Assembly: GCF_001368915.1 (NCBI RefSeq) | Contig: NZ_CSTE01000004.1 | Coordinates: 163,818-227,817, forward strand | Length of the DNA stretch: 64,000 nucleotides | Origin: Haloferax massiliensis | Lineage (GTDB): Archaea; Halobacteriota; Halobacteria; Halobacteriales; Haloferacaceae | Reading direction: 5' to 3' | Shown: piece by piece, positions 9,293 to 18,465 of the stretch | Layout of the letters: each line of letters begins with the position of its first letter | How positions within the stretch are numbered: position 1 is the stretch's first letter | Program-made: the position numbers and the translations under genes | The notes under the pieces: model-generated | The model's database searches: none | The model's input: only the letters and a program-made list of their open reading frames with translations | Told to the model about the DNA's origin: nothing

Positions 9293-10504
9293 ATGAGCGT
9301 CGTCATCGTCGGCACGCTCGACACCAAGGGCGAGGAAATCGGGTTCGCCCGCGACGTGCTCGAAGGGAAGGGGCTCGAAGTCCACCTCGTCGACGTCGGC
9401 GTGATGGGAGACCCCGAAATCGAACCGGACACCGACGCCGCGGCCGTGGCCGAGGCGGGCGGGAGCACGCTCGAAGCGCTTCGGGAGGCCGGGGACCGCG
9501 GCAAGGCTATCGAAATCATGGGCGACGGCGCGGCAGTCGTCGCGTCTCGACTCCACGACGAGGGCCGACTCGACGGTATCCTCGGGCTGGGCGGCGGGGG
9601 GAACACCTCGGTCGCGACGGCCGCGATGCGCGCGCTCCCGATGGGCGTCCCCAAACTGATGCTGTCGACGATGGCGTCGGGCGACACGGAACCCTACGTC
9701 GGCTACCACGACATCGCGATGATGTACTCCGTCGCCGACATCGAGGGGCTCAATCAGCTCTCGCGGACCGTTATCTCCAACGCGGCGCTCGCGATGGTCG
9801 GCATGGTGTCGAACGAACCGGACGCCGAGACCGAGGAGAAGCCGACCATCGGAATCACGATGTTCGGCGTCACGACGCCGTGCGTTCAGACGGCGCGCGA
9901 CTGGCTCGAAGCGCGCGGCTACGAGACCATCGTCTTCCACGCGACCGGGACCGGCGGCCGAGCGATGGAGTCGCTCATCGAGGAGGGCGTCATCGACGGC
10001 GTGCTCGACGTCACGACGACCGAGTGGGCCGACGAACTGGTCGGCGGCGTCCTCGCGGCGGGCCCCGACCGACTCGACGCCGCGGCCGAGCGCGGCATCC
10101 CGCAGGTGGTCTCGACCGGCGCGCTCGACATGGTCAACTTCGGGCCGAGAGACTCCGTCTCCGACGAGTTCGACGGCCGGCAGTTCCACGTCCACAACCC
10201 GCAGGTGACGCTGATGCGGACGACGCCCGAGGAGAACGCCGAACTCGGCCGCATCATCGCGGAGAAGCTCAACGCCGCGACCGGCCCCACCGCGCTCGCG
10301 CTCCCGCTCGGCGGCGTCTCGATGCTCGACGCGGAGGGCGAGGATTTCTACGACCCCGAGGCCGACGACGCGCTGTTCGGCGCGCTTCGCGAACATCTCG
10401 ACGACCACGTGGAGGTCATCGAATCGCCGGCGAACATCAACGACGACGAGTTCGCGCGAACGCTCGCGAAGGCCATCGACAGCCGGATGCGAGCCTCGGC
10501 GTAA
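9293..10504 (+). CDS. Tm-1-like ATP-binding protein (UPF0261)
   Basis: The 403-residue protein opens VVIVGTLDTKGEEI, the hallmark start of UPF0261, and has the glycine-rich ILGLGGGGNTSVA at about 99-111. A second Rossmann-type half starts near GITMFGVTTPCV, and the end has ALPLGGVSMLD. In plants the same domain forms the N-terminal half of the Tm-1 protein, fused to a PF09370 TIM barrel; in microbes the halves are usually separate neighbours. Here the partner half is encoded at 17513-18346 on the other strand, beyond a Liv-type transporter. The biochemical reaction is not firmly known. ATG at 9293 gives a canonical N-terminus. Confidence 0.85.
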   Translation: MSVVIVGTLDTKGEEIGFARDVLEGKGLEVHLVDVGVMGDPEIEPDTDAAAVAEAGGSTLEALREAGDRGKAIEIMGDGAAVVASRLHDEGRLDGILGLGGGGNTSVATAAMRALPMGVPKLMLSTMASGDTEPYVGYHDIAMMYSVADIEGLNQLSRTVISNAALAMVGMVSNEPDAETEEKPTIGITMFGVTTPCVQTARDWLEARGYETIVFHATGTGGRAMESLIEEGVIDGVLDVTTTEWADELVGGVLAAGPDRLDAAAERGIPQVVSTGALDMVNFGPRDSVSDEFDGRQFHVHNPQVTLMRTTPEENAELGRIIAEKLNAATGPTALALPLGGVSMLDAEGEDFYDPEADDALFGALREHLDDHVEVIESPANINDDEFARTLAKAIDSRMRASA

Positions 10505-10630
10505 GACGCCCGACGCCGACTCCGGCGACGAGCGAGCGCTTCGCTCCGCGCACCGACGCCCGGAGCGCCAGCGCACGGGATTTCGCGCACGACATCGCCC
10601 GTACGACCTGTTTTCTACCCGGATAATCAC

Positions 10631-10644
10631 AAAGTTTAACTATA
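10631..10644 (+). promoter_or_regulatory. Probable TATA region of the binding-protein gene
   Basis: AAAGTTTAACTATA is the only AT-rich patch in an otherwise GC-rich leader and lies about 40-50 nt before the ATG at 10682. Haloarchaeal promoters have a TATA element about 25-30 nt before transcription start, so a short leader is implied. This is position and composition evidence only. Confidence 0.4.
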
Positions 10645-10681
10645 CCATGACACCATGTGACTACCAGCGTTCCGAAGAAAC

Positions 10682-12097
10682 ATGACTGATCAACCAGCGC
10701 TAACTGACGAATCCAGGCGACGCTATCTGAAAGCAATCGGGACGGCCGGACTCACGGCCGGACTCGCGGGCTGTTCCGGTGGGGGTGGTTCCGAAGGCGA
10801 GAACAACAGCGGCGGCGGGGGCGACGACTCCTCTGGCGGGGACACGTCCGGCGGCGACAGCGGCGAGGAGTACGAGGCCATCGGGAACTTCCCGCCCGAG
10901 GGGAACTCCGTGAGCATCGGATTCAACGGGCCGACCTCCGGCGCGTTGGGTCCCGACGGCCAAGACCAGGAGAAGGGCTTCGACCTCGCGGTGAAGCACC
11001 TGAACGAGGGCGGCGGCCTCGTCGACTACTGGGACCGTCTGAGCGGCGACGGCATCATGGGCTATCAGGTCGAGCCGACGAAGGCCGACACCGCCGGGAG
11101 CGCCGACACGGCACAGGACAACATCGACCGGATGATTCAGCGGGACAACATCCAGTTCTGGACGGGCGGCATGTCCAGTACGGTGACGATGGCGATGCAG
11201 AACGTCGCCCAGCGGGAGAAGGTCCCGTTCATGGGCGGCAACTCCACGTCCGCCGGCATCTCCGGCGAGAACTGCTCGCGGTACTACTTCCACCCGACGT
11301 TCCACGCGGAGATTATCGGGATGGCGATGGGCGAGGCCGCACCCTCGGTCCTCGGCGAGGACCGCTCGCTGTTCCACATCTACATGGACTACTCCTACGG
11401 GCAGTCGAACCGCGACGCCGCCCGGAAATACCTCACCGAACAGGGGCCGTGGGAGGACGCCGGCGGTGCCGCCATCGCGGAGGGTGAGACCGACCACAGC
11501 TCCCAGATTCAGGCGCTCGAAGACTCCGGGGCCGACACGCTGTACTTCTCCAGCTTCGGTAACTTCGCCGCCAGCGGCCTCGCGCAGTTGCGAGACGCCG
11601 GCCTGACCGACGACATCGAGGTCATCATCCCGCACGTCAGCGCGTTCACCCTCGACCCGCTCGGCGCGGACGCCGAAGGCGTCCTCGGCATGGAGCCGTG
11701 GAACCCGAACGCCGACAACGAACCGAGTCAGGTGTTCGTCGAGTCCTACCAGGAGGAGTACGGCGAGACGCCCAACCAGAGTTCGCTGCACACCTACGAG
11801 TCGATGATGGTGTACGCGGCCGCCGTCGAGGACGCGGGGACCTTCCACCCGCCGACCGTGGTCCGAACGCTCGAAGAGTTCGAGTGGAGCCTCGCGTGGG
11901 GCGACTCCGCGTTCCGGACGTGCGACCACCAGGTCGAACGGCCGTGGTACATGGTGCAGGGCGTCGGCGACGACCGCGCCGAGGAACTCGGCATCCGGAC
12001 GGAAATCGTCGAGACGACCGACCCGCTCGTCTACGAGTGCAGCGAGTTCCCGGCGTCCAACTGCGCCATGGGCGACAACGAGTACGGAGACGAGTGA
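10682..12097 (+). CDS. Liv-type ABC transporter substrate-binding lipoprotein
   Basis: The N-terminus has RRR (12-14) followed by a hydrophobic stretch and the lipobox GLAGCS, with Cys31 as the likely lipidated residue after Tat export. A Ser/Gly/Asp linker (32-60) tethers a type-1 periplasmic-binding fold of the leucine/amide family. Family features include VSIGFNGPTSGALGPDG, a conserved FWTGGMSST, and LFHIYMDYSYGQSNRDAARK. Four Liv-type transporter genes follow from 12377. The ligand cannot be read from sequence: the family takes branched amino acids, amides, urea and aromatic acids. The Tm-1-like neighbours argue for a carboxylate or sugar-acid ligand, which is inference. Confidence 0.88.
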   Translation: MTDQPALTDESRRRYLKAIGTAGLTAGLAGCSGGGGSEGENNSGGGGDDSSGGDTSGGDSGEEYEAIGNFPPEGNSVSIGFNGPTSGALGPDGQDQEKGFDLAVKHLNEGGGLVDYWDRLSGDGIMGYQVEPTKADTAGSADTAQDNIDRMIQRDNIQFWTGGMSSTVTMAMQNVAQREKVPFMGGNSTSAGISGENCSRYYFHPTFHAEIIGMAMGEAAPSVLGEDRSLFHIYMDYSYGQSNRDAARKYLTEQGPWEDAGGAAIAEGETDHSSQIQALEDSGADTLYFSSFGNFAASGLAQLRDAGLTDDIEVIIPHVSAFTLDPLGADAEGVLGMEPWNPNADNEPSQVFVESYQEEYGETPNQSSLHTYESMMVYAAAVEDAGTFHPPTVVRTLEEFEWSLAWGDSAFRTCDHQVERPWYMVQGVGDDRAEELGIRTEIVETTDPLVYECSEFPASNCAMGDNEYGDE

Positions 12098-12376
12098 CGA
12101 CCTGACCGCGCCTCGATACGACGTACCAACTCCCTTTTCGGCAGTCGGGACTCCCTACGCGGTCACCCCACCCGCGTTCGACTGCTCGAACGCCGCTTTT
12201 TCTCGGTCGCACGGGCCTCGCGTCGACGCCCGGAGACGACCGCCGCCGCCGCATCCGGAGAGCGGGCCGCTGGCGTGTCAGAAGCCAGCGAAGCACAAGA
12301 TTAACATACTGAAGAATGCATGAATAATCGTGCACACCATGAAGTGGTTACTCACATCTGTACCGAGGTGGAAGCG

Positions 12377-13318
12377 ATGAACATCGACGGGGTCGTCGGA
12401 TTCCTCTTTATCGCACTGAGCGTCGCGTCGCTGTATCTGCTCGTCGCGGTCGGGCTTTCCATCGTGTTCGGGTCGCTCAAATACGTGAATATGGCCCACG
12501 GCGTCCTCTACTTGAGCGGCGCGTACATCGGGCTTCTCATCGCGTCGAGCGAGCAGTACGGGGGGCTCTTGAGCGGGTTCGGGCAGGTCGGACTCGATTG
12601 GGGGTTCGTCCCCGCGCTCGTGTTGACGCCGGTGGTCATCTTCGTCGTCGGCGTCGCCATGGAACGTTGGATTGCGAAACCGTTCTACGAACGAGAACTC
12701 CTCGACCAACTCCTCGTCACATTCGGAATCCTCATCGCCGCCCAGGAGCTGGTCGCCATCCTCTTCGGCCGGACGGGAACCATCTACCCGCGTCCGGAGT
12801 GGCTCACGGGCGCGATATCCCTCCCCGTCGTCGGCACGCCGCCGGGGATGAGCGCGGCCTCGACGATACGCGTCCTCGTCGTCGCGCTCACGCTCCTGCT
12901 CGTCGCCGGCATCTTCGCGTTCTTCAAATACACCGACTACGGGCTGGCCGTTCGGGCGGGGACCGAAGACTCCGAGATGACGCAGATGCTCGGTATCCGT
13001 ATCGGGCGACCGTTCCTGTTGATATTCGCCGTCGGGGCCGCGTACGCGGGGCTCGCGGGCGTCCTCGGTGGGTCGCTTTTCAACGTGACCTCCGAGATCG
13101 GCATGGAGATAATCATCCCGTCGCTGGTCATCGTCATCATGGGCGGCGTCGGCAGTCTGCGCGGGACCGTCGTCGGCGCGCTCCTCGCCGGGCTCACCTT
13201 CGCGGTGGCGACGGAGCTCGAACCGAGCATGACGCAGGCAAGCATCTACCTGCTGGCCATCGTGGTGCTGACGATTAGACCGAGCGGCATCTTCCCCTCG
13301 GCGGAGGTCGGACAATGA
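12377..13318 (+). CDS. livH: Liv-type ABC permease, LivH-like
   Basis: A 313-residue polytopic membrane protein with about eight helices. It shows the LivH pattern: LVAVGLSIVFGSLKYVNMAHG near the N-terminus, AERW-like VAMERWIAKPFY, and the cytoplasmic coupling loop LGIRIGRPFLLIFAVGAAYAGLAGVLGG. ATG at 12377 is preferred over an upstream ATG at 12320, because the extra 19 residues are not membrane-like and a purine-rich GAGGTGG lies just before 12377. The stop overlaps the next start (ATGA, 13315-13318). A separate AT-rich patch at about 12298-12310 could give the four transporter genes their own promoter, 200 nt after the binding-protein gene. Confidence 0.9.
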   Translation: MNIDGVVGFLFIALSVASLYLLVAVGLSIVFGSLKYVNMAHGVLYLSGAYIGLLIASSEQYGGLLSGFGQVGLDWGFVPALVLTPVVIFVVGVAMERWIAKPFYERELLDQLLVTFGILIAAQELVAILFGRTGTIYPRPEWLTGAISLPVVGTPPGMSAASTIRVLVVALTLLLVAGIFAFFKYTDYGLAVRAGTEDSEMTQMLGIRIGRPFLLIFAVGAAYAGLAGVLGGSLFNVTSEIGMEIIIPSLVIVIMGGVGSLRGTVVGALLAGLTFAVATELEPSMTQASIYLLAIVVLTIRPSGIFPSAEVGQ

Positions 13319-14457
13319 GCACGGACAACATCCACAAGACCGTAGACGAAGAATCGCCGTTGATCAGCTGGGACACCTGGGACGGTATCAAACACACCGA
13401 GTCGTTCGTCCTCCTGTCGTCGGTGCTGTTCGTCCTGTTGTTCTCGTACGCGTTCGGCCGCGCACCGGTCGTCTCGGACATCTTCCAGGGATATCACGGG
13501 CTGGCGATTACCATCCTCATCTGGTCGATATTCGCGCTCGGGTTCAACCTCCTGTTGGGCCAGACCGGTCTCCTCTCGTTCGGTCACGCCATGTTCTTCG
13601 GGACCGCGAGCTACGCCGCGGCGCTGTTCGCGATTCACGTGTACAACGACCCGCTCGTGGTCATCGTCGTCGGGACGCTGGCGGCGGTCGCCCTCGGTGC
13701 GGTCGCGGCGCTGATTCTCCTGCGCCTCCACACGGTGTACTTCTCCATCGTGGCGCTGGCCATCGGGCAGTTCCTCTACTTCCTCGCCCGAGAGCCGCTC
13801 GTGGAGATCACGAAGGGGATAAACGGCCTCGAAGTGCCGCGCTCGCCCGTCCTCGGGCTCTTCGAACTGGAACACCAGTACGGCGGACTCCTCGGCGAAC
13901 TCGTCGTGAACAACCTCTATCTCTTCGTCGGCGTCTTCTTCGTCGCCGTCGTCGCCTCTATCACGCGCATCCGCAAGTCCCCCTACGGACTCATCTTCAA
14001 GGCGATTCGCGAGAACGAGACGCGGACGGCGTTCGTCGGTCTCGACGTCTGGCGCTACAAGTTCGCGGCGTTCCTCCTGTCGGCGTCCATCGTCGGCCTC
14101 GCCGGCGGGCTGATGGCCGTCAACACCCAGTTCGCTGGCGTCGAGCGACTCTACTGGTCCGTCAGCGGCGACGTCGTCGTGATGACCGTCCTCGGCGGTC
14201 TCGGCACGCTCGCCGGGCCGGTCATCGGAACGTTCGTGTTCTTCTACTTCAAGGGCATCGTCAACGGCTTCCCGACGCTCGGCAACTACTGGCTCCTCCT
14301 GCTGTCGCTTTCGTTCACGACGGTCGTGTGGGTCTACCGCGACGGCATCTGGGGGATGACGACCGCCCTCACCGGCGCGCTCCGCGAACCCAGAGAACTG
14401 CTGGACACCGTCACCGGCCGCGACTCGACCGGCGACTCCTCGGGGGGTGAGAACTGA
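13315..14457 (+). CDS. livM: Liv-type ABC permease, LivM-like
   Basis: A 380-residue membrane protein with about ten helices. Diagnostic segments are IFALGFNLLLGQTGLLSFGHAMFFG near the start and the EAA-type loop IRENETRTAFVGLDVWRYKFAAFLLSA. It has a longer soluble N-terminus (about 45 residues) than bacterial LivM. It forms the translocation pore with the LivH-like subunit. Its start overlaps the livH-like stop by four bases and its stop overlaps the next start by one base (TGATG), so the pore and ATPase subunits are tightly co-translated. Confidence 0.9.
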   Translation: MSTDNIHKTVDEESPLISWDTWDGIKHTESFVLLSSVLFVLLFSYAFGRAPVVSDIFQGYHGLAITILIWSIFALGFNLLLGQTGLLSFGHAMFFGTASYAAALFAIHVYNDPLVVIVVGTLAAVALGAVAALILLRLHTVYFSIVALAIGQFLYFLAREPLVEITKGINGLEVPRSPVLGLFELEHQYGGLLGELVVNNLYLFVGVFFVAVVASITRIRKSPYGLIFKAIRENETRTAFVGLDVWRYKFAAFLLSASIVGLAGGLMAVNTQFAGVERLYWSVSGDVVVMTVLGGLGTLAGPVIGTFVFFYFKGIVNGFPTLGNYWLLLLSLSFTTVVWVYRDGIWGMTTALTGALREPRELLDTVTGRDSTGDSSGGEN

Positions 14458-15215
14458 TGGCGCTCCTCGAAACCCACGGACTCACCAAGGAGTTCGGCGG
14501 GCTCACGGCGCTCGACGGCGTCGACATCGAAGTCGAAGAGGGCGAACTCGTCTCCCTCATCGGCCCCAACGGCGCCGGCAAGTCCACGCTCATCAACACG
14601 ATAACCGGTCGGCTGCGTCCGACCGAGGGCGAGGTGTTCTACGCCGGGAACGAACTCGTCGGCATGAAGCCGTTCGAAATCGCACAGCTCGGCGTCGGTC
14701 GGTCGTTCCAGACCGCGTCGATTCTCCCCGAACTCACGGTGCGGGAGAACGTGCAGGTCGCGTCGTTCGCGGCCGAACACGGCTCGTTCCGGGTCAATTT
14801 CTTCCGCCGACGGGACTCGTTCGACGAGGTCCAAACGCGGACGAACGACATCCTGGAGACCATCGGCCTCGACTCGAAGGCCCGGATGGAAGCCGGCTCG
14901 CTCCCGTACGGCGACAAGCGGCGCTTAGAGGTCGCCATCGGACTCGCCACCGACCCGGACCTCCTGTTCATGGACGAGCCGACCGCCGGCATGTCGCCGA
15001 CGGAGACCGAGATAACGGTCGACCTCATCCACGACCTGCTTGCCGACTGGGGGATGACCATCTTCCTCGTCGAACACGACATGGACATCGTCTTCGACGT
15101 CTCCGACCGCATCTTCACGCTCCATCAGGGTCGGCTCATCGCGCGGGGGACCCCCGAGGAGATTCGGGAGAATCCGGCCGTCCGCGAGGCCTACCTCGGA
15201 GGTGAGGAGCAATGA
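14457..15215 (+). CDS. livG: Liv-type ABC ATPase, LivG-like
   Basis: A 252-residue ATPase with Walker A GPNGAGKST (about residues 38-46), a Q-loop in SFQTASILPELTV, a signature region SLPYGDKRRLEVAIG, Walker B LLFMDEPTAG and switch His in LVEHDMDIVFD. The signature lacks the exact LSGGQ but matches the LivG variant (SYGxQR/LPYGDKR). It energises uptake with the LivF-like subunit. TGATG couples it to the upstream permease and ATGA couples it to the next gene. Confidence 0.92.
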   Translation: MALLETHGLTKEFGGLTALDGVDIEVEEGELVSLIGPNGAGKSTLINTITGRLRPTEGEVFYAGNELVGMKPFEIAQLGVGRSFQTASILPELTVRENVQVASFAAEHGSFRVNFFRRRDSFDEVQTRTNDILETIGLDSKARMEAGSLPYGDKRRLEVAIGLATDPDLLFMDEPTAGMSPTETEITVDLIHDLLADWGMTIFLVEHDMDIVFDVSDRIFTLHQGRLIARGTPEEIRENPAVREAYLGGEEQ

Positions 15216-15955
15216 GTCTGCTCGAACTGGACGACGTGCACGCCTACTACGGCCCGAGCCACATCCTCCGCGGCGTCTCCCTCGACATCGACGAGGGCGA
15301 GGTCGTCACGCTCCTCGGCCGCAACGGCGCGGGGAAGACGACGACGGTCCGCAGTATCGCCGGGACCGAACCGCCCGCCGTCCGGTCGGGGTCGATTCGG
15401 TTCGACGGCGACGACATCACGGACTGGCCGGCCGACAACATCGCCATGGGCGGCATCGGCGTCGTCCCCGAGGGGCGGCGGCTGTTCACCGAACTGACGG
15501 TCGAAGAGAACCTCGAAATGTCGAAAATCACCCGCGGTTGGTGGAACACCATCCGCCGGGGCGGCCTCGGCGGCGGCGAGAGCACGATGTCGATAGACGA
15601 GCTGTACGACCTGTTCCCGCGGCTCGACGAGCGGCGGGCCCAGCAGGCCGGGACGCTCTCGGGCGGCGAACAGCAGATGCTCTCCATCGCGCGGACCCTC
15701 AGGCTCCCGAACCTCAAACTGCTGTTGCTGGACGAGCCGACCGAGGGACTGGCCCCGCAAATCGTCAAGGCGGTGGGCGACTCCGTCGCGGAAATCGCCG
15801 ACCAGGGGCTGACGGTGCTCCTCATCGAGCAGAACGTCCGCGAGGCGCTCCGCATCGCGGACCGCGGCTACGTGCTCGACCAGGGTGACATCGTCTACAG
15901 AGGCACCGTGGACGAACTCGAATCCGAAGACCTCGACGAATACCTCGTCGTCTGA
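15212..15955 (+). CDS. livF: Liv-type ABC ATPase, LivF-like
   Basis: A 247-residue ATPase with Walker A LGRNGAGKTTT, ABC signature TLSGGEQQML, Walker B LLLLDEPTEGL and switch His-equivalent in LIEQNVREAL (Gln here, as in many LivF proteins). It includes the LivF motif GVVPEGRRLFTELTV. It is the last gene of the five-gene importer. After its stop comes a 236-nt spacer with a small tandem repeat and then a PQQ-propeller gene with its own TATA element, so the operon probably ends here. Confidence 0.92.
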   Translation: MSLLELDDVHAYYGPSHILRGVSLDIDEGEVVTLLGRNGAGKTTTVRSIAGTEPPAVRSGSIRFDGDDITDWPADNIAMGGIGVVPEGRRLFTELTVEENLEMSKITRGWWNTIRRGGLGGGESTMSIDELYDLFPRLDERRAQQAGTLSGGEQQMLSIARTLRLPNLKLLLLDEPTEGLAPQIVKAVGDSVAEIADQGLTVLLIEQNVREALRIADRGYVLDQGDIVYRGTVDELESEDLDEYLVV

Positions 15956-16053
15956 CCGCACCGACCTCGCACCCCGCGGCGCGACCGATTGCGCTCCATT
16001 CAACCCCTCCTCGCTTCCGGTTCGGTTCGTTCTCGTTTCGACTCTCTCCTCGG

Positions 16054-16086
16054 CTCTCGTTCGACTCTCGTTCGACTCTCGTTCCG
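16054..16086. repeat. Three 11-bp tandem repeats
   Basis: CTCTCGTTCGA occurs twice in perfect tandem (16054-16064, 16065-16075), followed by a third copy with two end changes (CTCTCGTTCCG). Eleven base pairs is close to one helical turn. The repeat lies between the end of the ABC operon and the PQQ-propeller promoter. Confidence 0.7.
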
Positions 16087-16159
16087 GTTCCTGTCCCGGC
16101 GCTCAGTCTCGCATTTCGAGGTGGATTCTTCGTCCCCGGTCGCCGTCAGTCAGTCGACA

Positions 16160-16168
16160 ATATTATTT
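16160..16168 (+). promoter_or_regulatory. TATA-like element before the PQQ-propeller gene
   Basis: ATATTATTT lies about 25-32 nt before the ATG at 16192, within GC-rich DNA. This spacing predicts a leaderless or near-leaderless transcript, as is common in haloarchaea. Confidence 0.5.
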
Positions 16169-16191
16169 CGTGACACTCGAACACACGGGAC

Positions 16192-17451
16192 ATGAAACGG
16201 ACCAACCGACGACGGTTTCTCGCCGCGTTCTCCTCGTCCGCGCTCACGTTCGCCGCGGGGTGTCAGCGACCGGTCGCGTCAGCGTCACAGAACCACCCCG
16301 TGTCCGAGCCGGTCACCTCGTGGCCGACGTTCCGCGGGGGACGGTACAACACCGGCTACATCGGCGACGTGTCCCCGCTCGACTCGGAGCCAACCGTCGA
16401 GTGGACGTTCGAGGCGGGCGACGCGTTCTGGGGGAGCCCAATCGTCGCCGACGGCGTCGTCTACATCGGCAGCGCGGATAGCTCGCTGTACGCGCTCGAC
16501 GCCGAGACCGGCGAGAAACGCTGGTCCTTCGAGGCGGGACACCGAATCGAGGGGACGCCGGCGTACGCCGACGGCGTCGTCTACATCGGGTCGTACGACA
16601 AACACCTGTACGCCATCGACGCCGAGACCGGCGAGGAGCGCTGGTCTCGGGGATTCGGCGGCCTGATTCGGGGGAGCCCGACCGTCTACGAGGGGACGGT
16701 CTACACCGGCGTCGGCTGTCACAACCTCGCGTGCGCGTGGTACGCCGAGGAAGCCAACGTCTCGGAGACCGGCTGGGTGTACGCCCTCGACGCGGAGACC
16801 GGCGAGACGGAGTGGCAGTACGAGGTCGGCGACGAGGTCGTCAGCAGTCCGGCGGTCACGGACGACCGCGTGTACGTCGGCTCCTCCGACGAGGCGCTGT
16901 ACGCGCTGTCGCGGTCGACCGGCGAAGTCGAGTGGCGGTACGAGACGCGCGACATGATATGGTCGAGTCCGGCGGTCGCCTACGGCTCCGTCTACTTCAC
17001 CGACTGGAACGGGAACGTTCACGCCGCCGACGCGGCGACGGGCGAACGGGAGTGGCTGGCCGACACAGCGGGCCGGTACATCTCGGGGTCAGTCGCCGTC
17101 GGCGAGGAGGCCGTCTACGTCGGCCACACGCCGTACAACACCCTCGACGACCCGACGACGAACCACGCGAAGGTGTTCCGCTTCGACCGCGAGAGCGGCG
17201 CTGAGAACTGGAGTTTCGAGACGCCGGCGCTGGAGGTCGGGAGCAGCCCCGTTCTGACGGAGGACGTGCTCTACGTCGGAACGCACCGGCAGTCGGACGG
17301 CGACGGCGTCGGCGTCCACGCCATCACGACGGACGGACAGGAAGAGTGGTTCATGGAAATCGACGGGCGGGGCGTCGGGTCGAGTCCGGCGCTCGTCGAC
17401 GGGCGACTGTACTTCGGCGGAACCGACGCGAAGGTGTACGCGGTCGAGTAA
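16192..17451 (+). CDS. PQQ-like beta-propeller lipoprotein
   Basis: A Tat signal (RRRFLAAF, residues 6-13) ends in the lipobox AAGCQR with Cys24. The remainder is a run of propeller blades with the repeat core VYIGSxDxxLYALDAETGExxW, seen at least six times. Such proteins are surface-anchored eight-bladed propellers; some bind PQQ, while others (BamB-like) act as scaffolds. No dehydrogenase catalytic residues are evident, so scaffold or binding roles are at least as likely as redox roles. It lies between the importer operon and the convergent TIM-barrel gene. Confidence 0.85.
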   Translation: MKRTNRRRFLAAFSSSALTFAAGCQRPVASASQNHPVSEPVTSWPTFRGGRYNTGYIGDVSPLDSEPTVEWTFEAGDAFWGSPIVADGVVYIGSADSSLYALDAETGEKRWSFEAGHRIEGTPAYADGVVYIGSYDKHLYAIDAETGEERWSRGFGGLIRGSPTVYEGTVYTGVGCHNLACAWYAEEANVSETGWVYALDAETGETEWQYEVGDEVVSSPAVTDDRVYVGSSDEALYALSRSTGEVEWRYETRDMIWSSPAVAYGSVYFTDWNGNVHAADAATGEREWLADTAGRYISGSVAVGEEAVYVGHTPYNTLDDPTTNHAKVFRFDRESGAENWSFETPALEVGSSPVLTEDVLYVGTHRQSDGDGVGVHAITTDGQEEWFMEIDGRGVGSSPALVDGRLYFGGTDAKVYAVE

Positions 17452-17512
17452 TTCGACTGTGCGCGAGGCGGCTTTCGCGACGGTCCGCGTTCGGTAGCTC
17501 CTTTCGGCGCTC

Positions 17513-18346
17513 TCAGAAGTCGATGTCCTTGAACTTGCGCGCTTGGTCCTCGATGGCCTCCTCGGTGGCGAGGCGCTCGATGCTCGACGCGCCGAAGAAG
17601 CCGACGACGCCCTCGGTGTTGTTGAGGACGTACTTCGCGTCGTCGGGCCACGCGATGGGACCGCCGTGGCAGATGACGTGCACGTCGTCGCGGACTTCCT
17701 TGGCGGCGTCGTGGTGCGCCTGCACGCGCTCGGCCGCGTCGTCGAGGTCGAGCGCCGTCTCCGCGCCGATGTCGCCGGAGGTCGTCAGGCCCATGTGGGA
17801 GACGATGACGTCGGCACCCGCCTCGGTCATCGCTTTGGCCTGCTCTTCGGTGAAGACGTACGGGCACGTCAGCATCCCCTGCTCGCTCGCCTCGCGAATC
17901 ATCTCGACTTCCTTGTCGTAGCCCATCCCGGTCTCTTCGAGATTCTTCCGGTAGCTACTGTCCTCGTCGATGAGTCCGACCGTCGGGAAGTTCTGGACGC
18001 CCGAGAAGCCGCGACGGCGCAAGTCTTCGATGAACACGCTCATCTCGCGGAAGGGGTCGGTCCCGTTGACGCCGGCGAGTACCGGCGTGTCCTCGACGAC
18101 CGGAATGACCTCGTGGCCCATCTCGACGACGATTTCGTTGGCGTCGCCGTACGGCAGGAGACCGGCGAGGGAGCCACGACCGTTCATCCGGTAGCGCCCC
18201 GAGTTGTAGATGATGAGCAGGTCGACGCCGCCGCGTTCGGCGAACTTCGCGGAGATGCCGGTTCCGGCACCGGCACCGATGACCGGGTCACCGGATTCGA
18301 TCGTGGATTCGATACGGTCGAGTGATTCAGCACGAGTATACTTCAT
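17513..18346 (-). CDS. PF09370 TIM-barrel protein (phosphoenolpyruvate hydrolase-like, Tm-1 C-terminal half)
   Basis: A 277-residue TIM barrel with family segments VIGAGAGTGISAKFAERGGVDLLIIYNSG at the start, AGVNGTDPF, GVQNFPTVGLIDE, GADVIVSHMGLTTSGDIGA, CHGGPI and GVVGFFGASSIER at the end. This family is the C-terminal half of plant Tm-1 and is paired with UPF0261 in bacteria, fungi and archaea. The annotation as phosphoenolpyruvate hydrolase is by family name; the reaction is not established. Its UPF0261 partner lies at 9293-10504. It seems to have its own promoter just upstream. Confidence 0.87.
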   Translation of the reverse strand: MKYTRAESLDRIESTIESGDPVIGAGAGTGISAKFAERGGVDLLIIYNSGRYRMNGRGSLAGLLPYGDANEIVVEMGHEVIPVVEDTPVLAGVNGTDPFREMSVFIEDLRRRGFSGVQNFPTVGLIDEDSSYRKNLEETGMGYDKEVEMIREASEQGMLTCPYVFTEEQAKAMTEAGADVIVSHMGLTTSGDIGAETALDLDDAAERVQAHHDAAKEVRDDVHVICHGGPIAWPDDAKYVLNNTEGVVGFFGASSIERLATEEAIEDQARKFKDIDF

Positions 18347-18371
18347 CCGAGTTGACAGGCCATCGCATACG

Positions 18372-18384
18372 ACTTTAATATTTC
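18372..18384 (-). promoter_or_regulatory. TATA-like element before the TIM-barrel gene
   Basis: Read on the minus strand, AAATATTAAAG lies about 27-38 nt before the ATG at 18346. It is the only AT-rich patch in the 119-nt gap between the cupin and TIM-barrel genes, and suggests that the latter can be transcribed on its own. Confidence 0.5.
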
Positions 18385-18465
18385 GGAAGAAACGACCGGC
18401 GACCGGGCGCCGGGAGAGCGACGCGGTCGGGACGGCGTCGGGGAGAAACCGCTCGCCCGCGCGGG

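Noticed and set aside
15956..16191. CRISPR-like array, because of the short tandem repeats
   Set aside because: Only three 11-bp units with no spacers; there are no cas genes in the window.
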